Part shown: positions 46,783 through 57,296 of the stretch, in pieces | Layout: each line of letters starts with the position of its first letter | Numbering within the stretch: the stretch's first letter is position 1 | NCBI GenBank assembly: GCA_014871385.1 | Contig: CM026426.1 | Location: 17,174,183-17,238,182 of the forward strand | DNA length: 64,000 nucleotides | Direction of reading: 5' to 3' | DNA from: Ceratodon purpureus | Taxonomy: Eukaryota > Streptophyta > Bryopsida > Pseudoditrichales > Ditrichaceae | The notes under the pieces: model-generated | Database searches by the model: none | Told to the model about the DNA's origin: nothing | Seen by the model: the letters and a program-made list of their open reading frames with translations, nothing else | Made by a program: the position numbers and the translations under genes

Positions 46783-48677
46783 AGACTTCTAAAATCTTGA
46801 CATATACGGATTTTTCCGTTCTTTTTAGGTACTATGACTATAGGTGAAACCCATTCACTATATGGTACAGGGTATATGAATTTACATTCTAAAAGTTTAT
46901 CAATTTCTTCCTTGACCATTAAGGAATATTTAGGGTTCATCCTATATTGCCTCTGTCTAACTGGCTTAACATTAGGTTCTAACACAATATGATGTTGACA
47001 AACATCAGGTGGAATTCCTTTTAAGTCTTTATAAGTCCAAGCAAATGCGTCTTTTTCACTCATAAAGAACTTATACCACTCATCATATTCTTGAGGACTT
47101 AATCCATCATAAATTTTAATGGGTTTAGGATCTTCCTTTGTCCCAAGATTCATTTCTATGGTATTTTTAAGTGGAAGTCTACTTGTAAAAGGATTTTCCT
47201 CTTTAAACTCTCCTAATGCTTCTTCTGAATTGGATACATATGGTGATTCCTCTTCTGATTCTTTATCAATGGTTATGGTAAAGACAGAAGAATTTTGCCA
47301 AGCTTCTATGGCTGCATCTGAATCTATTGCTTGCTCAGGTGATACCAAATATTCTCCTGACCCTAAACATTTAAAGGTAGGCATCTCTTGGGTCACATAA
47401 TTTGTATTCTCAGAATCTGACTCAGAAGATACCTCTGTGGTATACTCTGAATCTTTGTCTTGGGTCTCACCATGATATTTTGCAGGAAACATAGGTAGAA
47501 CAACTTTATTTCTACCTCTCCCAATAGTTAAAGTTCCTTTTCCCCAATCATCCTTAACTCTCGCAGATTTAAGCCAAGGACGACCTAACAATATAGGATA
47601 AGTTGAAATAGATTCACTTACTTTAAAGACTATGTAATTAATCTTAAATCTAAGTCCTCCAATATTGGTTATGATCCCTTTTAAGATACTTAAAGGTATT
47701 ACACGACTTTGATCAGCCATTCTTAAGATAATGGGAGTTGAAGTCATGTTGGTTAAACCCAACTCTTCCATAGTATCTACATTCATTAGGTTTACACTAG
47801 ACCCACTATCCACTTGGGCTCCTTCGATTAATGCCCCATCTATCATGACATCAACTGTTGGTGCCCCGGGATCTACGGATATATCATGAACATCTACAAT
47901 TCTGGGGGTTTTGTTCTTTAGAAATTTATCCTTTTTGGTTTTAACATTAACTTCTTCAGTTGTCTTAGGTCGTTTCCTTACTAAAGAAGACGTTAATTTG
48001 TTTTTACAAAGGGGAGACAAAGCAAGTAATTGTCTTAAAGAGATTTGAGGTTGCATTTTGTCTAAATCGTTAAGTATATCATAAGGAGGCATTCCTACTG
48101 TTAACTTCATTATACGGTTGTGTTTCCTCTTCTTAACACTTACAGGTGTCTCTTTCTTTATTTTCTTTGGTGGTCTATAAAAGGTGGGTTGTACCAAAGG
48201 TGTAGAGGGTATATTAGGTTGCTCCGGCATTAAGGAATTAGAGGAATCAGGTTTTTCCAAAGTTGGGGTTTTTAGTATAGAATCATCTTCTTTATCAACC
48301 TCCTTATCTGAGGACTCTTTAGAACTTGACTCCCTTAAGGGTAAAGGAGGTGGTGAATCTAGAATTATTGGAGTTGTTGGTGTTGGTTTAATTTTCAGTG
48401 ACCTCTCTTTCACTTTTGGTAGTTGAAAATCACTATTGGAACTGTCTGCTTGATCACTTTCTACAATAGCTTTCTGAGCTTGTGCTCGAGTTATAAAAAC
48501 ATCAGAAGGTTCAGATACTGCTAAGTAATACACATTTCGTGAATTATTAGACTGAGGTCCTTCTTGAATTTGGACTTGTTTTCTTTGAGGATAACTTCTA
48601 TTGGAGGGAGGAAACTCTGTTATAATGGCTGTACATACTGTGGAAATGTGACCTGATTGCCCACATCTTCCACACAA
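46779..48677 (-). CDS. Retrotransposon protease and N-terminal reverse transcriptase
   Basis: The first residues (CGRCGQSGHISTVC) are the last gag zinc knuckle, in a frame shifted from the main gag frame. The aspartic protease active site is AQVDSGSSVNLMN. RT begins near WTYKDLKGIPPDV and runs to KKNGKIRICQDF, where the frame breaks. A long S/T/P/E-rich segment lies between knuckle and protease. Confidence 0.88.
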   Translation of the reverse strand: MCGRCGQSGHISTVCTAIITEFPPSNRSYPQRKQVQIQEGPQSNNSRNVYYLAVSEPSDVFITRAQAQKAIVESDQADSSNSDFQLPKVKERSLKIKPTPTTPIILDSPPPLPLRESSSKESSDKEVDKEDDSILKTPTLEKPDSSNSLMPEQPNIPSTPLVQPTFYRPPKKIKKETPVSVKKRKHNRIMKLTVGMPPYDILNDLDKMQPQISLRQLLALSPLCKNKLTSSLVRKRPKTTEEVNVKTKKDKFLKNKTPRIVDVHDISVDPGAPTVDVMIDGALIEGAQVDSGSSVNLMNVDTMEELGLTNMTSTPIILRMADQSRVIPLSILKGIITNIGGLRFKINYIVFKVSESISTYPILLGRPWLKSARVKDDWGKGTLTIGRGRNKVVLPMFPAKYHGETQDKDSEYTTEVSSESDSENTNYVTQEMPTFKCLGSGEYLVSPEQAIDSDAAIEAWQNSSVFTITIDKESEEESPYVSNSEEALGEFKEENPFTSRLPLKNTIEMNLGTKEDPKPIKIYDGLSPQEYDEWYKFFMSEKDAFAWTYKDLKGIPPDVCQHHIVLEPNVKPVRQRQYRMNPKYSLMVKEEIDKLLECKFIYPVPYSEWVSPIVIVPKKNGKIRICQDFRSL

Positions 48678-50983
48678 AGGTACATAATCCTCTGGTTTCC
48701 TAGTATTAGGACAATCTCTCGCATAATGCCCTGACTCTCCACATCTATAACATGTTGAGATTTTACCCTTCTCAGGTGGTCCATATTGATGAGTGTTAGG
48801 ATTAGTTGGTGGTCCATTCCAAATAGGGTATTTATTATATTCGTCGTTCCATCTAGGTCGGCCATCCCTGGCACATAAGGTGGTCCCTTATTTGGCCTTG
48901 TAAACGGACGCTTAGATGTAACATGATAAGGTGTTTTTGGTGGTGGTGGTTGTTCATTAACTAATGCTACCACTCCTTTGACTTCCTTGATATTTCTACA
49001 AGTGGTTATATTATGACCTTTAGCCCCACAATAAGTACAACGAAGATTAATGGTGCTTCCTATTGGGGAAGTACACTCATTGGATAAATGCCCATGACCC
49101 TTACAATTACTACACCAAATGTTAGTTCTTTGGTTACTAGGTTTTGGACGTTTATTCTTACCTTCGGCAAGTTGAACTGACAATTCCTTAAGTTGCTTTT
49201 GCAATGCTTGTATTTGGGATTCTTCCTCAGTTACTGGCACTAAAGCAAGTTGATCCTGACGTTCTGAGGGAGCTCTCATAGCTAAAAGAGTCAGATTGAC
49301 AATGGATTTAGGGTAATAATCCCTACCCCTACTATCCATCCCAGGTTGACTTGCTATAGGTGGAGGATAACTTAAAGGAAGCATATAAGGGTTATGGTAT
49401 GAAGATGTTTTATTTTGATTCAACATGTTTGACCTTTGCATGGCTTCTTCCCAAGTACTTGCAGCTTCATAAGCTGCCGTTAAGGTTTGAGGATCATAAA
49501 GTTTTACTTGGTAAATGCACATGGGATCTAATAGACCTCTTATAAAAGTATTGGTTATCCACATATTTGGAAGTTCATGATTATGCCATTTACGAAGTAA
49601 AGTCTTAAGTCTGGTATAATAACTTGCTATACTTTCATCAGGGTACATTTGAAAACCTTGAAGTTGGTCTTGTAAAGCATTATGATATGCTTTAGGTCTA
49701 AAGTAATTAAGGAAAGCATTCCTTAAGTCATCCCAATCCTGGGGTCTAGGGTTTAAGGAAGCATACCATCTTTGAGCTTCCCCTAACAAATTTCCTGGAA
49801 AACTTGTTGCCCACTTTCGCTCAGGTAAGTCATTTGCTATAGCTACTACTTGGAACCTTTCTAAATAAGCATCAGGATCTTCACCAGGCTCACCATAAAA
49901 AATAGGGAATGGAGCAATATTCATCATTCTAGGTTGTGCCATTCTATATGAGTAAGTTATGGGAGTTGGAAGTGGTGGAGGAGGAGGTGGTGATGGTGGT
50001 TGAGGTGGTAGTGGTGGTGGTGGTGGTGGTGGTGGTTGAGGGTAACGCCTTAAAGGTTCGTCCTCACTCTCACTTGACTCACTACTTTCACTACTACTAC
50101 TCTCTGATGGACTCTCTGAAGGATGTCCCCAATGACTTATGTCTTCATTATTCCACCCACTTGGTTGATCATAAGGATTAGTAAAAGGTTGTATAGTTGG
50201 AAGAGTATCTGGTAGAGAAAGTTGATAAGTTAATTCTTTATCTACCCATCTTCTTCCAATGCCTTCAAATGAAACTTCTGGTATGAAATTACTAATAGGG
50301 GTACTTCTTTCTACTTCAGTAATATCTTCAATGTCATTAACCCAACTTTCTAGTCCTGTAACAAAGGTTTGTACAGCCTCATCTAAATAGGTTATAGGTG
50401 TTTCAAAGTTAAGTTGATTATCAATAGAAAATTCCGGTGGGTTAGATGATTCTCCAACCTCGGTTATAGATGGACCTTTAAAAGGACTTCCTAAGTCTGA
50501 AGAGGAAGGTGAGATAGGTTCTACTACCTTCTTATCCTTTTCAAGCTTAGTTCTAATTGGATTAACTTCACTTGAAGATCCCCAAGTTAATCTTCTAAAG
50601 GCAGGTGATTGACAACAAATATAACGTGACTTTCCCTTTTCTACTAAATCCTCGTCCTGTAATTCTAATTCTTCCTTTAAAGGATCATTTTGTTGTTCCT
50701 TTAAAGAAGATTCATTTAAAATTACTTCTTGACTTTCACCTGACTCAGTTAAATTATCAGGATTCAAGTTGGATGGATTAGATTCGTCTTTACTTATAGG
50801 AGAAGGGGTTGAGTTATAAACAGGATTTGCAGTTACTAAGGTTATGACTTGTACTTCTTTTCTTTCTAACCTTCTTTTAAGACGTTCATTTCTTGCAATA
50901 TTCTGTTGCTCTCTCAATTCCTTCTCTTTCCCAGACATTGGTGACTGCCATTTAGACTTTAAGCATTGAAGCTTAAATCTCAA
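48620..50983 (-). CDS. Retrotransposon gag
   Basis: A frame of 787 codons. ATG 50938 (MSGKEKELRE) is a likely start. The first ~340 residues are acidic and Ser-rich with a proline run (about 49970-50045). The gag core starts near MAQPRMMNIAPFPIFYGEPG and includes WATSFPGNLLGEAQRWYASL. Two zinc knuckles follow (CSNCKGHGHLSNEC, CTYCGAKGHNITTC). A one-base shift near 48880 moves the third (CYRCGESGHYARDC) and fourth knuckles into the next frame, so the last ~85 residues of this frame are not native. Confidence 0.88.
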   Translation of the reverse strand: MRFKLQCLKSKWQSPMSGKEKELREQQNIARNERLKRRLERKEVQVITLVTANPVYNSTPSPISKDESNPSNLNPDNLTESGESQEVILNESSLKEQQNDPLKEELELQDEDLVEKGKSRYICCQSPAFRRLTWGSSSEVNPIRTKLEKDKKVVEPISPSSSDLGSPFKGPSITEVGESSNPPEFSIDNQLNFETPITYLDEAVQTFVTGLESWVNDIEDITEVERSTPISNFIPEVSFEGIGRRWVDKELTYQLSLPDTLPTIQPFTNPYDQPSGWNNEDISHWGHPSESPSESSSSESSESSESEDEPLRRYPQPPPPPPPPLPPQPPSPPPPPPLPTPITYSYRMAQPRMMNIAPFPIFYGEPGEDPDAYLERFQVVAIANDLPERKWATSFPGNLLGEAQRWYASLNPRPQDWDDLRNAFLNYFRPKAYHNALQDQLQGFQMYPDESIASYYTRLKTLLRKWHNHELPNMWITNTFIRGLLDPMCIYQVKLYDPQTLTAAYEAASTWEEAMQRSNMLNQNKTSSYHNPYMLPLSYPPPIASQPGMDSRGRDYYPKSIVNLTLLAMRAPSERQDQLALVPVTEEESQIQALQKQLKELSVQLAEGKNKRPKPSNQRTNIWCSNCKGHGHLSNECTSPIGSTINLRCTYCGAKGHNITTCRNIKEVKGVVALVNEQPPPPKTPYHVTSKRPFTRPNKGPPYVPGMADLDGTTNIINTLFGMDHQLILTLINMDHLRRVKSQHVIDVESQGIMREIVLILGNQRIMYLCVEDVGNQVTFPQYVQPL

Positions 50984-51089
50984 TGAATTCTTGTCCCCAG
51001 TTTTAACACAAGAAGAAGACTTAAAGTTTCACTATTTTTGTCATACACTTCACCTTTTCCAAAGTTTTCTTTATTCCATAGAATAAAGC

Positions 51090-51389
51090 CTAACTCCTAT
51101 TGGTTTCAAACCAAGAAATTATCCAAGTGTTTAAAGTAAAGGGTTCTACTTCAAATATCTCTTCAATTTCTTCTTCTTGAAAATTCCTTGGATAATTGTA
51201 CTCACTAATCAATTGCTCTATTAAAGAATTCTTTTCAGAATCAAATTCACCTTCTTTACTAATTTGATCTATCTCCTTAGCTAAAAGATGAATTAGAGCT
51301 TCCTCATTTCTTTGTACACCCTCGTATATTATCAACAGTCGTCTTAACCTTACCAATTGTTCAATAATAGGCTCATTAGGACTTACCAT
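51090..51389 (-). CDS. Leader reading frame 2, upstream of gag, 99 aa
   Basis: MVSPNEPIIEQLVRLRRLLI, acidic and helical, ending before gag. It follows leader frame 1 in the same frame after a TAA and two codons. Unidentified; may be a small upstream ORF or part of a decayed larger leader protein. Confidence 0.35.
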   Translation of the reverse strand: MVSPNEPIIEQLVRLRRLLIIYEGVQRNEEALIHLLAKEIDQISKEGEFDSEKNSLIEQLISEYNYPRNFQEEEIEEIFEVEPFTLNTWIISWFETNRS

Positions 51390-51392
51390 GTT

Positions 51393-51650
51393 TTAAAGAC
51401 ATAGCAATCCAAATGAAACTGAAATTAGACAATTTGAATCTTTAACTAGGAAATCCGGGATTAAGACTTGACTATCTAATTTTTGAGGCCCATACTTAAA
51501 AACATAAGTTTTTAAATCTATCTTATACCCATTCCATGCTCCACACCCTCTAGAGATTAAAGGTGAGGTTATATTTTTTAACCTTCCGTATTGGGCAAAC
51601 AAAAAGTGTAAATTGCTTTGCAAAAATAATTCACCTTTAAAAACTATCAA
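51393..51650 (-). CDS. Leader reading frame 1, 85 aa
   Basis: MIVFKGELFLQSNLHFLFAQ. No recognised domain. Low confidence that it is translated. Confidence 0.25.
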   Translation of the reverse strand: MIVFKGELFLQSNLHFLFAQYGRLKNITSPLISRGCGAWNGYKIDLKTYVFKYGPQKLDSQVLIPDFLVKDSNCLISVSFGLLCL

Positions 51651-52129
51651 AGCATTAAACCTTTTGCCACTATCCCAAATTTTTGATAGTATTATCTTTT
51701 TGATATCAATAGGTAATTAATCAAATTTGCTTTGTAGGTTTAAGTCAAATCTAGAATGTGATCCACAAATTTGAAAGCCTTGCCCATAATACGCACCTCT
51801 ATAAACTCTATATAAGGCTGCAAACAAATAGGAATCTTCAAAGTATAAATTTATATTTTCTTGGTTTACTTCCCAATGAAATATTGACATTTCGTTACAT
51901 CATCTATTGATTGTTAAACTCAACATTCACAATCGATACTCTACTTACTTCACTTTTTACTAGATAAGTTAGCTTTAAAGGAATTCACATATAAAATGTT
52001 TCTTAAGTTCTATTGCCTTAAGAACCATATATGCCTAGGCTTTAAGACCAAGAATCCCCTGCTAATACTTAAGACATTATTTCTTAAAGGATTCTTACAC
52101 TACTCTATAGACACCTTATGACGGAACCC
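51651..52129. other. Retrotransposon 5' leader
   Basis: Non-coding, AT-rich. Confidence 0.5.
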
Positions 52130-52147
52130 TCCCCAGCATGGTGGCCA
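52130..52147 (-). promoter_or_regulatory. Probable primer-binding site
   Basis: Minus strand TGGCCACCATGCTGGGGA starts six bases inside the 5' LTR end. Its general shape (TGGC...GC.GGGGA) recalls the tRNA-Asp-type site of Athila/Tat elements, with several mismatches. Confidence 0.5.
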
Positions 52148-52153
52148 AAAAAA

Positions 52154-54190
52154 TGTGAGGTGGAAATTCGCTAAACACACCCAAGCCTAATAAAATCTAG
52201 ATTCGTTCCACGGGAGGGTCAAGTTCGTCTAAGTTTGGTGTATGTCTAAGGTTGAGTAGGTAGATGAAGGTTTTTAAGGGAAAATGTCTTAAGGATAACT
52301 CTTATCTTTGAGTTTGTGTGGCATTCTGCCAATTAAGTCTTAAGGTACCAACCCCAAGAAATCATACTAAGCCTTAAGCTTCAAATGATACAAGTCTACG
52401 GTCCTTGACCATTTAAGTAGACTTTATCATTGCCATCTTGGCTATGGAGTTCCTCCATATAACTTCCTTCTTTACTTCTTATCTATTCATCAAATAACTT
52501 GAATTATCAACACACAAGTTACCTCAAGCAAAGATGATACTTCAATCTCCTTTACTCCAAGCCATTCCTTCTTTAACTTAAGAAAACACACTTAAGTTAG
52601 TAAATAATGTATTCATGATACAATTGAATTAAAGCTTCTATCACAATTGAATTACATGAATGCTTTAAACAAACATTAATTCAATATTCAATTCCTTCAT
52701 CTTATTCAATTTACACCATATAAGAATTCACTCAATTCTCATTACAAATCTTTAATTCCTTCACAAATTAAGTACTTCTTGACTTCCAATTTCAACTCAA
52801 GTACTTAAGGGGGGAAGCACAATAAAGTGTACCAAAAAAGTGCTTAACTATTTCTCAATTTCAGCCCCTTCCGTAAACACTAGAGAAAGTGGGATCTACG
52901 TTATGTCGATGCAAGATTAAGTTGGGATATGGAAAGTAAACTTGATCTTCTTCGACTTCCGAAAGTTGCGGGAGGAGACATTGAGTTTACAATGGAAAAC
53001 GGAGACGTCGAACTCGAGCAAAGTGAATGGCCTCATTTGGAAAAGTGAACATATCGGTTTAGGGTTTTGTCTGAAATCACTTTTAATTTTGCGGGGCCCT
53101 CCGTATGTTTAAGAGGTATTCTAAAATAGTCAATTCACATACTCATTGATTGATTTAGGGTTCCAAAAGTATCGCAAGGATGCTTTTTAAGAGGGTCTTT
53201 TCCGCGAGACTTTTTGTCACTTTTTTTTCACCGAACATTGTTTTTAAAATTGAAAAAAACATCTTCTAAAGACAATAGAGGGCTCCAAATGAGGAAATCA
53301 AGACTTTGGAAAAGTTCATTTTCATGATTTAGAACTAGTGGTCAAATTTAGTTTCAATTTAGGATGTTCTTTTTTTGAAGATGTGTCTAAGATACCTTAT
53401 GACACCTTAGAAAGTGACTAAAATGCTCAAAAACTACACCAAAATCCTCAAAATCAGCTTTGAGCCTTCAAAAACAGCACACTTCATATTCACTTGTTAG
53501 TGGTCACATGTTGCACTTTGTGGTACACTTTATTGTGCTTCCCCCCTTAAATCACTCTTTCAACTTCCAATCTTTTTACAATTCAATAATTTGCCAACAC
53601 TCTTTAAACAATTAAGGTAATTCCTTAATTCTCATGAAGTATTATTTAATTTTTAAGTAATACAATGCTAAAACATTACTTCTCTCAAGTCAATGTTCCA
53701 AGCATTTAACTCACAACACACACATTCATCATTTTCTACACAATTCCTTGTACAATCTTTAAAGAATTCACTCATTCTTTTATTGCAAAAGACTAGCTCC
53801 AAGCTAGGACACACATAATTCACAATGTGGTGATCTCCACTTTGGAGAAGATGGTGATATACTTGAATCCTTAAGGGGTGCACCCTTTCCCAATGGGTGT
53901 GCCTTTAAGATAGCATCTATTCTTAAGGTCGTGACTCTCTATAAAGGTGCACTCCTTAACATCTCTTAGCTAGGGGTGTGCCTCTTACTACATTCACCTA
54001 ACCTTTCTCCTTAAGGTTTATTCTTTAACTATTTGCTTATTCTAATGTGAACTAGGTTTCTTTTAAGACCTTTTCACATTCTAATGATTCTATCCTACTT
54101 AAAGCACTTGATTTTTTATTTTTAAAGTTTTTATTGCTCTTTTTTCTTATTTTAAAGAATTTGGGCTTAAATCTAAAAAGTAGCTCTACA
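52154..54190 (-). repeat. 5' LTR, 2,037 bp
   Basis: Exact counterpart of 35582-37618 at an offset of 16,572 bp. Should contain the element's promoter and polyadenylation signals. Confidence 0.95.
52805..53550. mobile_element. TTAA-bounded DNA element nested in the 5' LTR
   Basis: Same element as 36233-36978, at the equivalent LTR position. It was therefore already in the LTR before this retrotransposon copy integrated. Confidence 0.75.
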
Positions 54191-55012
54191 CTTCTATATC
54201 CCTTATTTTCTCAAAATGTAAGAAAACTTCAAGAAAAAGTTGTTTCAAATGACCAGAGATTGTAGTAGCTAGGGTTTTTGAGCGACGATAGCAATCCCAG
54301 TTGCCAAGCACAAACCTGCCATTACAAAGGTATAAAATTAAAATAATAATTATAATATTGAAATCAAAAACCATATGATAACTCTAAAAATTTGCTGTAA
54401 AATGAATTGTACATACCAGCCCAGTTTCCCATACGCGAAATGAATTCCAAATGAGCACATGCTGGTTCCAGCTTTTATTTCCCCTCGCTTCGTGGGATTT
54501 TCTTTCCGCTCTAGAAAGGTCGCTCTTTTCGTCATGTCATCCAATTCTTTCCTTTGAAATTCACGATTGACAACTGTCAAAAGCATTGTCCTTGGATTAT
54601 CCCGTTCCACCATCGTAGTAGCCCGTGCGATGAGTTTGACAAATGTTGAGGCCATTATGTAAAATTGAAACTCATTCACCCAAAATTCCTTAGGTTGAAT
54701 GAGATGTATTGCAAAGATCATTTTCAACAAGACCGGGCCGGTATAAACTGTGGGGCCTAGAAGTGGCTAGTGTCTTCGACTGGGTAAAACTTCACTGTGG
54801 AACTTATTAAGATTCCTTTCCAAATTTTTTAAATCTCCTAACAAGTTTTTCATCGTTGGAATGCATACCACACATTTGAATTGCTTCTGCTTTACCATCC
54901 AAATCATTCCTAATTTGGCTAAAGAGCTTTGATATAGGAATAAAGCTTGAAGCCACCGGTGCCGTTTGCCAAAGAAGTGTTCATCAAGTGCTTCTGGATT
55001 GGACGCCACCAT
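54191..55012 (-). pseudogene. 5' part of host gene split by the retrotransposon
   Basis: ATG at 55012 (context ATCATGG). Exon 1 is 55012-54417 (198 codons plus 2 bases, donor TG|GTATGT) and exon 2 starts at 54315 (acceptor GGCAG). It is cut at 54191 and resumes at 35576. Counting one target duplication, exon 2 is 260 bp and all phases agree across three exons, 376 codons in total. A TAG at 54769 (codon 82) also interrupts it. The protein has basic and hydrophobic helical stretches (IMASTFVKLIARATTMVERD, SFGIHFAYGKLGW) and is of unknown family. The gene was probably inactivated by the insertion, though the TAG may be older. Confidence 0.7.
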
Positions 55013-56976
55013 GATTTTACAAGGGAGGCACAGTTGCCCCTTAGAGCCTCCACGCTTACGTTCACCACGTGTTTGCCATGCTGATCAGTTGTATGGAGGA
55101 TTTAGGATCAGTCCTAAATGGAATAAATTAAATGGTTCGATGCACCTGAAGATGGTTTTATACAGTCACCTCCGTTCACAGCTAAACTGAAACTCCCTAT
55201 GTGAGGGACCCAAGCGAGCCTGGAGCCACGCCCTTAAAACCTCCCAACCAAGCAATAATATTATCTCAGGGTCGATTGGTCAAGTTCCTAGCTCCTATGT
55301 AATTTTAATATTCAAAACACCCTGATCAAGCAATCAAACACAGATCACAAGGCCAATCGACTGAGGTTCCAAAGAACATCAGATGCAATTATTACATCCG
55401 TGACCCATTCTTCTCCATCCTGAGTGCATCCTGAGATTGACATAGCTGGGCATCAGATTTTCCTCGTCCCTCTCCAACCCCCGCCATTGAACCAATCTAG
55501 GAGCCAAGAGCTGGAATAATCCACAGTTTCTCCTGGGCATCCCACACAACATGCCACTCCAATTCACGGAAACCTGTTGGAAATCTGCATAATAAATCAA
55601 ACCACTGGTCACCCGGCAGGAATCAAAACAGCTGTTAGATAAGCAACCCGTCGACACCCCATCCGTGGATCGGGCAGGGACTCGCTAACTTGTCGAATGC
55701 CCCAACCTACCAAACAATTATCTGCAACCACCTTCAAACCCTTAGTCTCAATAAGAGTTGCAACTGAACTCCGAACCTCACTCGATGGTAAGACGAATCA
55801 TAGATAGAACGGAACCACTTACGCATTCAAATAAACCATCCATGACGAAAGTGCAAAGCCTGTATTTCCTAAACAATCCCAGCCATCACAATCAACGCTC
55901 AGTCAAAACCTGCAATCAAGTGGCTTCCTCAAGAGAGAATACTCACGGGGACTATGAGCATGAGTCAAACAAAAGCAATGCAAGTGAATTCTGGAACCTG
56001 AATCATCAGTGATTAAACAACGCTCCTCAGACAATGAGCAACCTCGATCGGCCAAACCCAAAAACCTTAAAAACTCAATCCAGGTGAACAATCCGCAACA
56101 AAGACACATCACACAACTAGCAAGTAAAAATCTCAGGTGGGTTAATCTCCCGAACGTTCCTGACTCACCGGAGAGTACGCCCTGAAGCTCCTGAATGTGC
56201 TGCAACAATTGAAAACCCTCGTCGACCTAAATTAATTTCCTCCTGTGTGAGTTGCAGATTGCAAATACTAGCTCATACTCGAGTTCGATCAACGAACTCA
56301 ACGCGAGTTGAATGATCTGCGCAGAATCATCGGCAATTGCTGCACATCCTGGGTTTCATATGCAATCGCAAACACTCACAAGTCTGTTCCCTGCGCGTTC
56401 CCGGGGAGAGTAGATTGGACTCCACCATACAAAGGTTGATGGTTTTCATTCAAGTGATTGGTGATTGTGCACCAAAACGAGTTAGATCGAGAACCGTGAC
56501 CCATCGGAAAACCTTCTGTCGCCATTCCATGAGAACGTCACTTTTAAACCTACATTGCAAGAACTGTAACCCGCTGCATCACATCATCGCCTACTCCCAC
56601 TCTCCGAAACACTTACAAACCACCAGTTTCCTTGCATCATCATTATCTCATCCTCTAACACCAGATTCGCGCCGCCACATTATTATCACTGATCGTTCAT
56701 TCTCACGACGTCATTGTTGAATTCAGTGAAAGTCTAAGATCTCTCCACGACTCGGCTCTCCACCACATTCCCACATTTCCAAACTTACAATTTAAGAACG
56801 GATCACCCGACGATCGGCAAACTCCAGACCGCCAGGACCAACATCAGAAACACAAATCTAGCTAGTCTGATCAACTACTATCTAGTGCAGTTCACTGACC
56901 TGATGAAGGGCTTCTAGCGCAAAAGCCCTACGAAGTTCCCGGATCGCGGCGCCAGGTAACCGATTTGATTCAGAAC
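55013..56976. other. Non-coding region
   Basis: GC-moderate, with many short frames on both strands but no recognised domain or convincing splice-joined gene. It may hold 5' sequence of the split host gene and remains of another retroelement. Confidence 0.4.
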
Positions 56977-57296
56977 GTAAGGTAGGAGCACCCATAAGAT
57001 TGACTGTCCCCATAACCGTCCCATCTAAAATCTAGGAAAATCTTGAAAAATGAATAGATATGATCACAAGTATGTACCATATCTGAACATCAGACCCTAG
57101 GGTCGGTTTTAAGTGCATGAAAGGTAGACACTTTAAAAATTCATAACTTATTCATACAGTGTCCAAATAATACATTCTAAAGGGCATTGGAATTATTTTT
57201 CTCTTGCTAACAGAATCTTGTAGTTTTTTGGATGTTTATAAATAGTGAGCATGTTCAAAACCCTTAAACGCATGCTTATAGGTGCTCCTACCTTAC
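56977..57296. mobile_element. 320-bp MITE-like element
   Basis: Ends GTAAGGTAGGAGCACCCATA and its complement from TATAGGTGCTCCTACCTTAC, with one mismatch in ~22 bp. AT-rich interior without coding capacity. No obvious target duplication. Confidence 0.6.

Larger units (their letters stand above)
35582..54190 (-). mobile_element. Complete 18.6-kb LTR retrotransposon, Ty3/gypsy, Athila/Tat-like
   Basis: Two 2,037-bp LTRs, each TG...CA when read on the minus strand, are flanked by the 5-bp direct repeat CTTCT (35577-35581 and 54191-54195). Internal order on the minus strand is leader frames, gag with zinc knuckles, protease, RT-RNase H, integrase, then a long extra reading frame. The RT active site is FLDDF, the type seen in Athila/Tat elements. 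There is no chromodomain after the GPY/F-type motif. The extra 3' frame and large LTRs also suit that clade. Gag-pol has two frameshifts and one TAA, so this copy is probably not autonomous. Confidence 0.93.

Noticed and set aside
54767..54769. Short intron removing the TAG in the split host gene
   Set aside because: Candidate splice sites give about 43 bp, too short and not phase-preserving.
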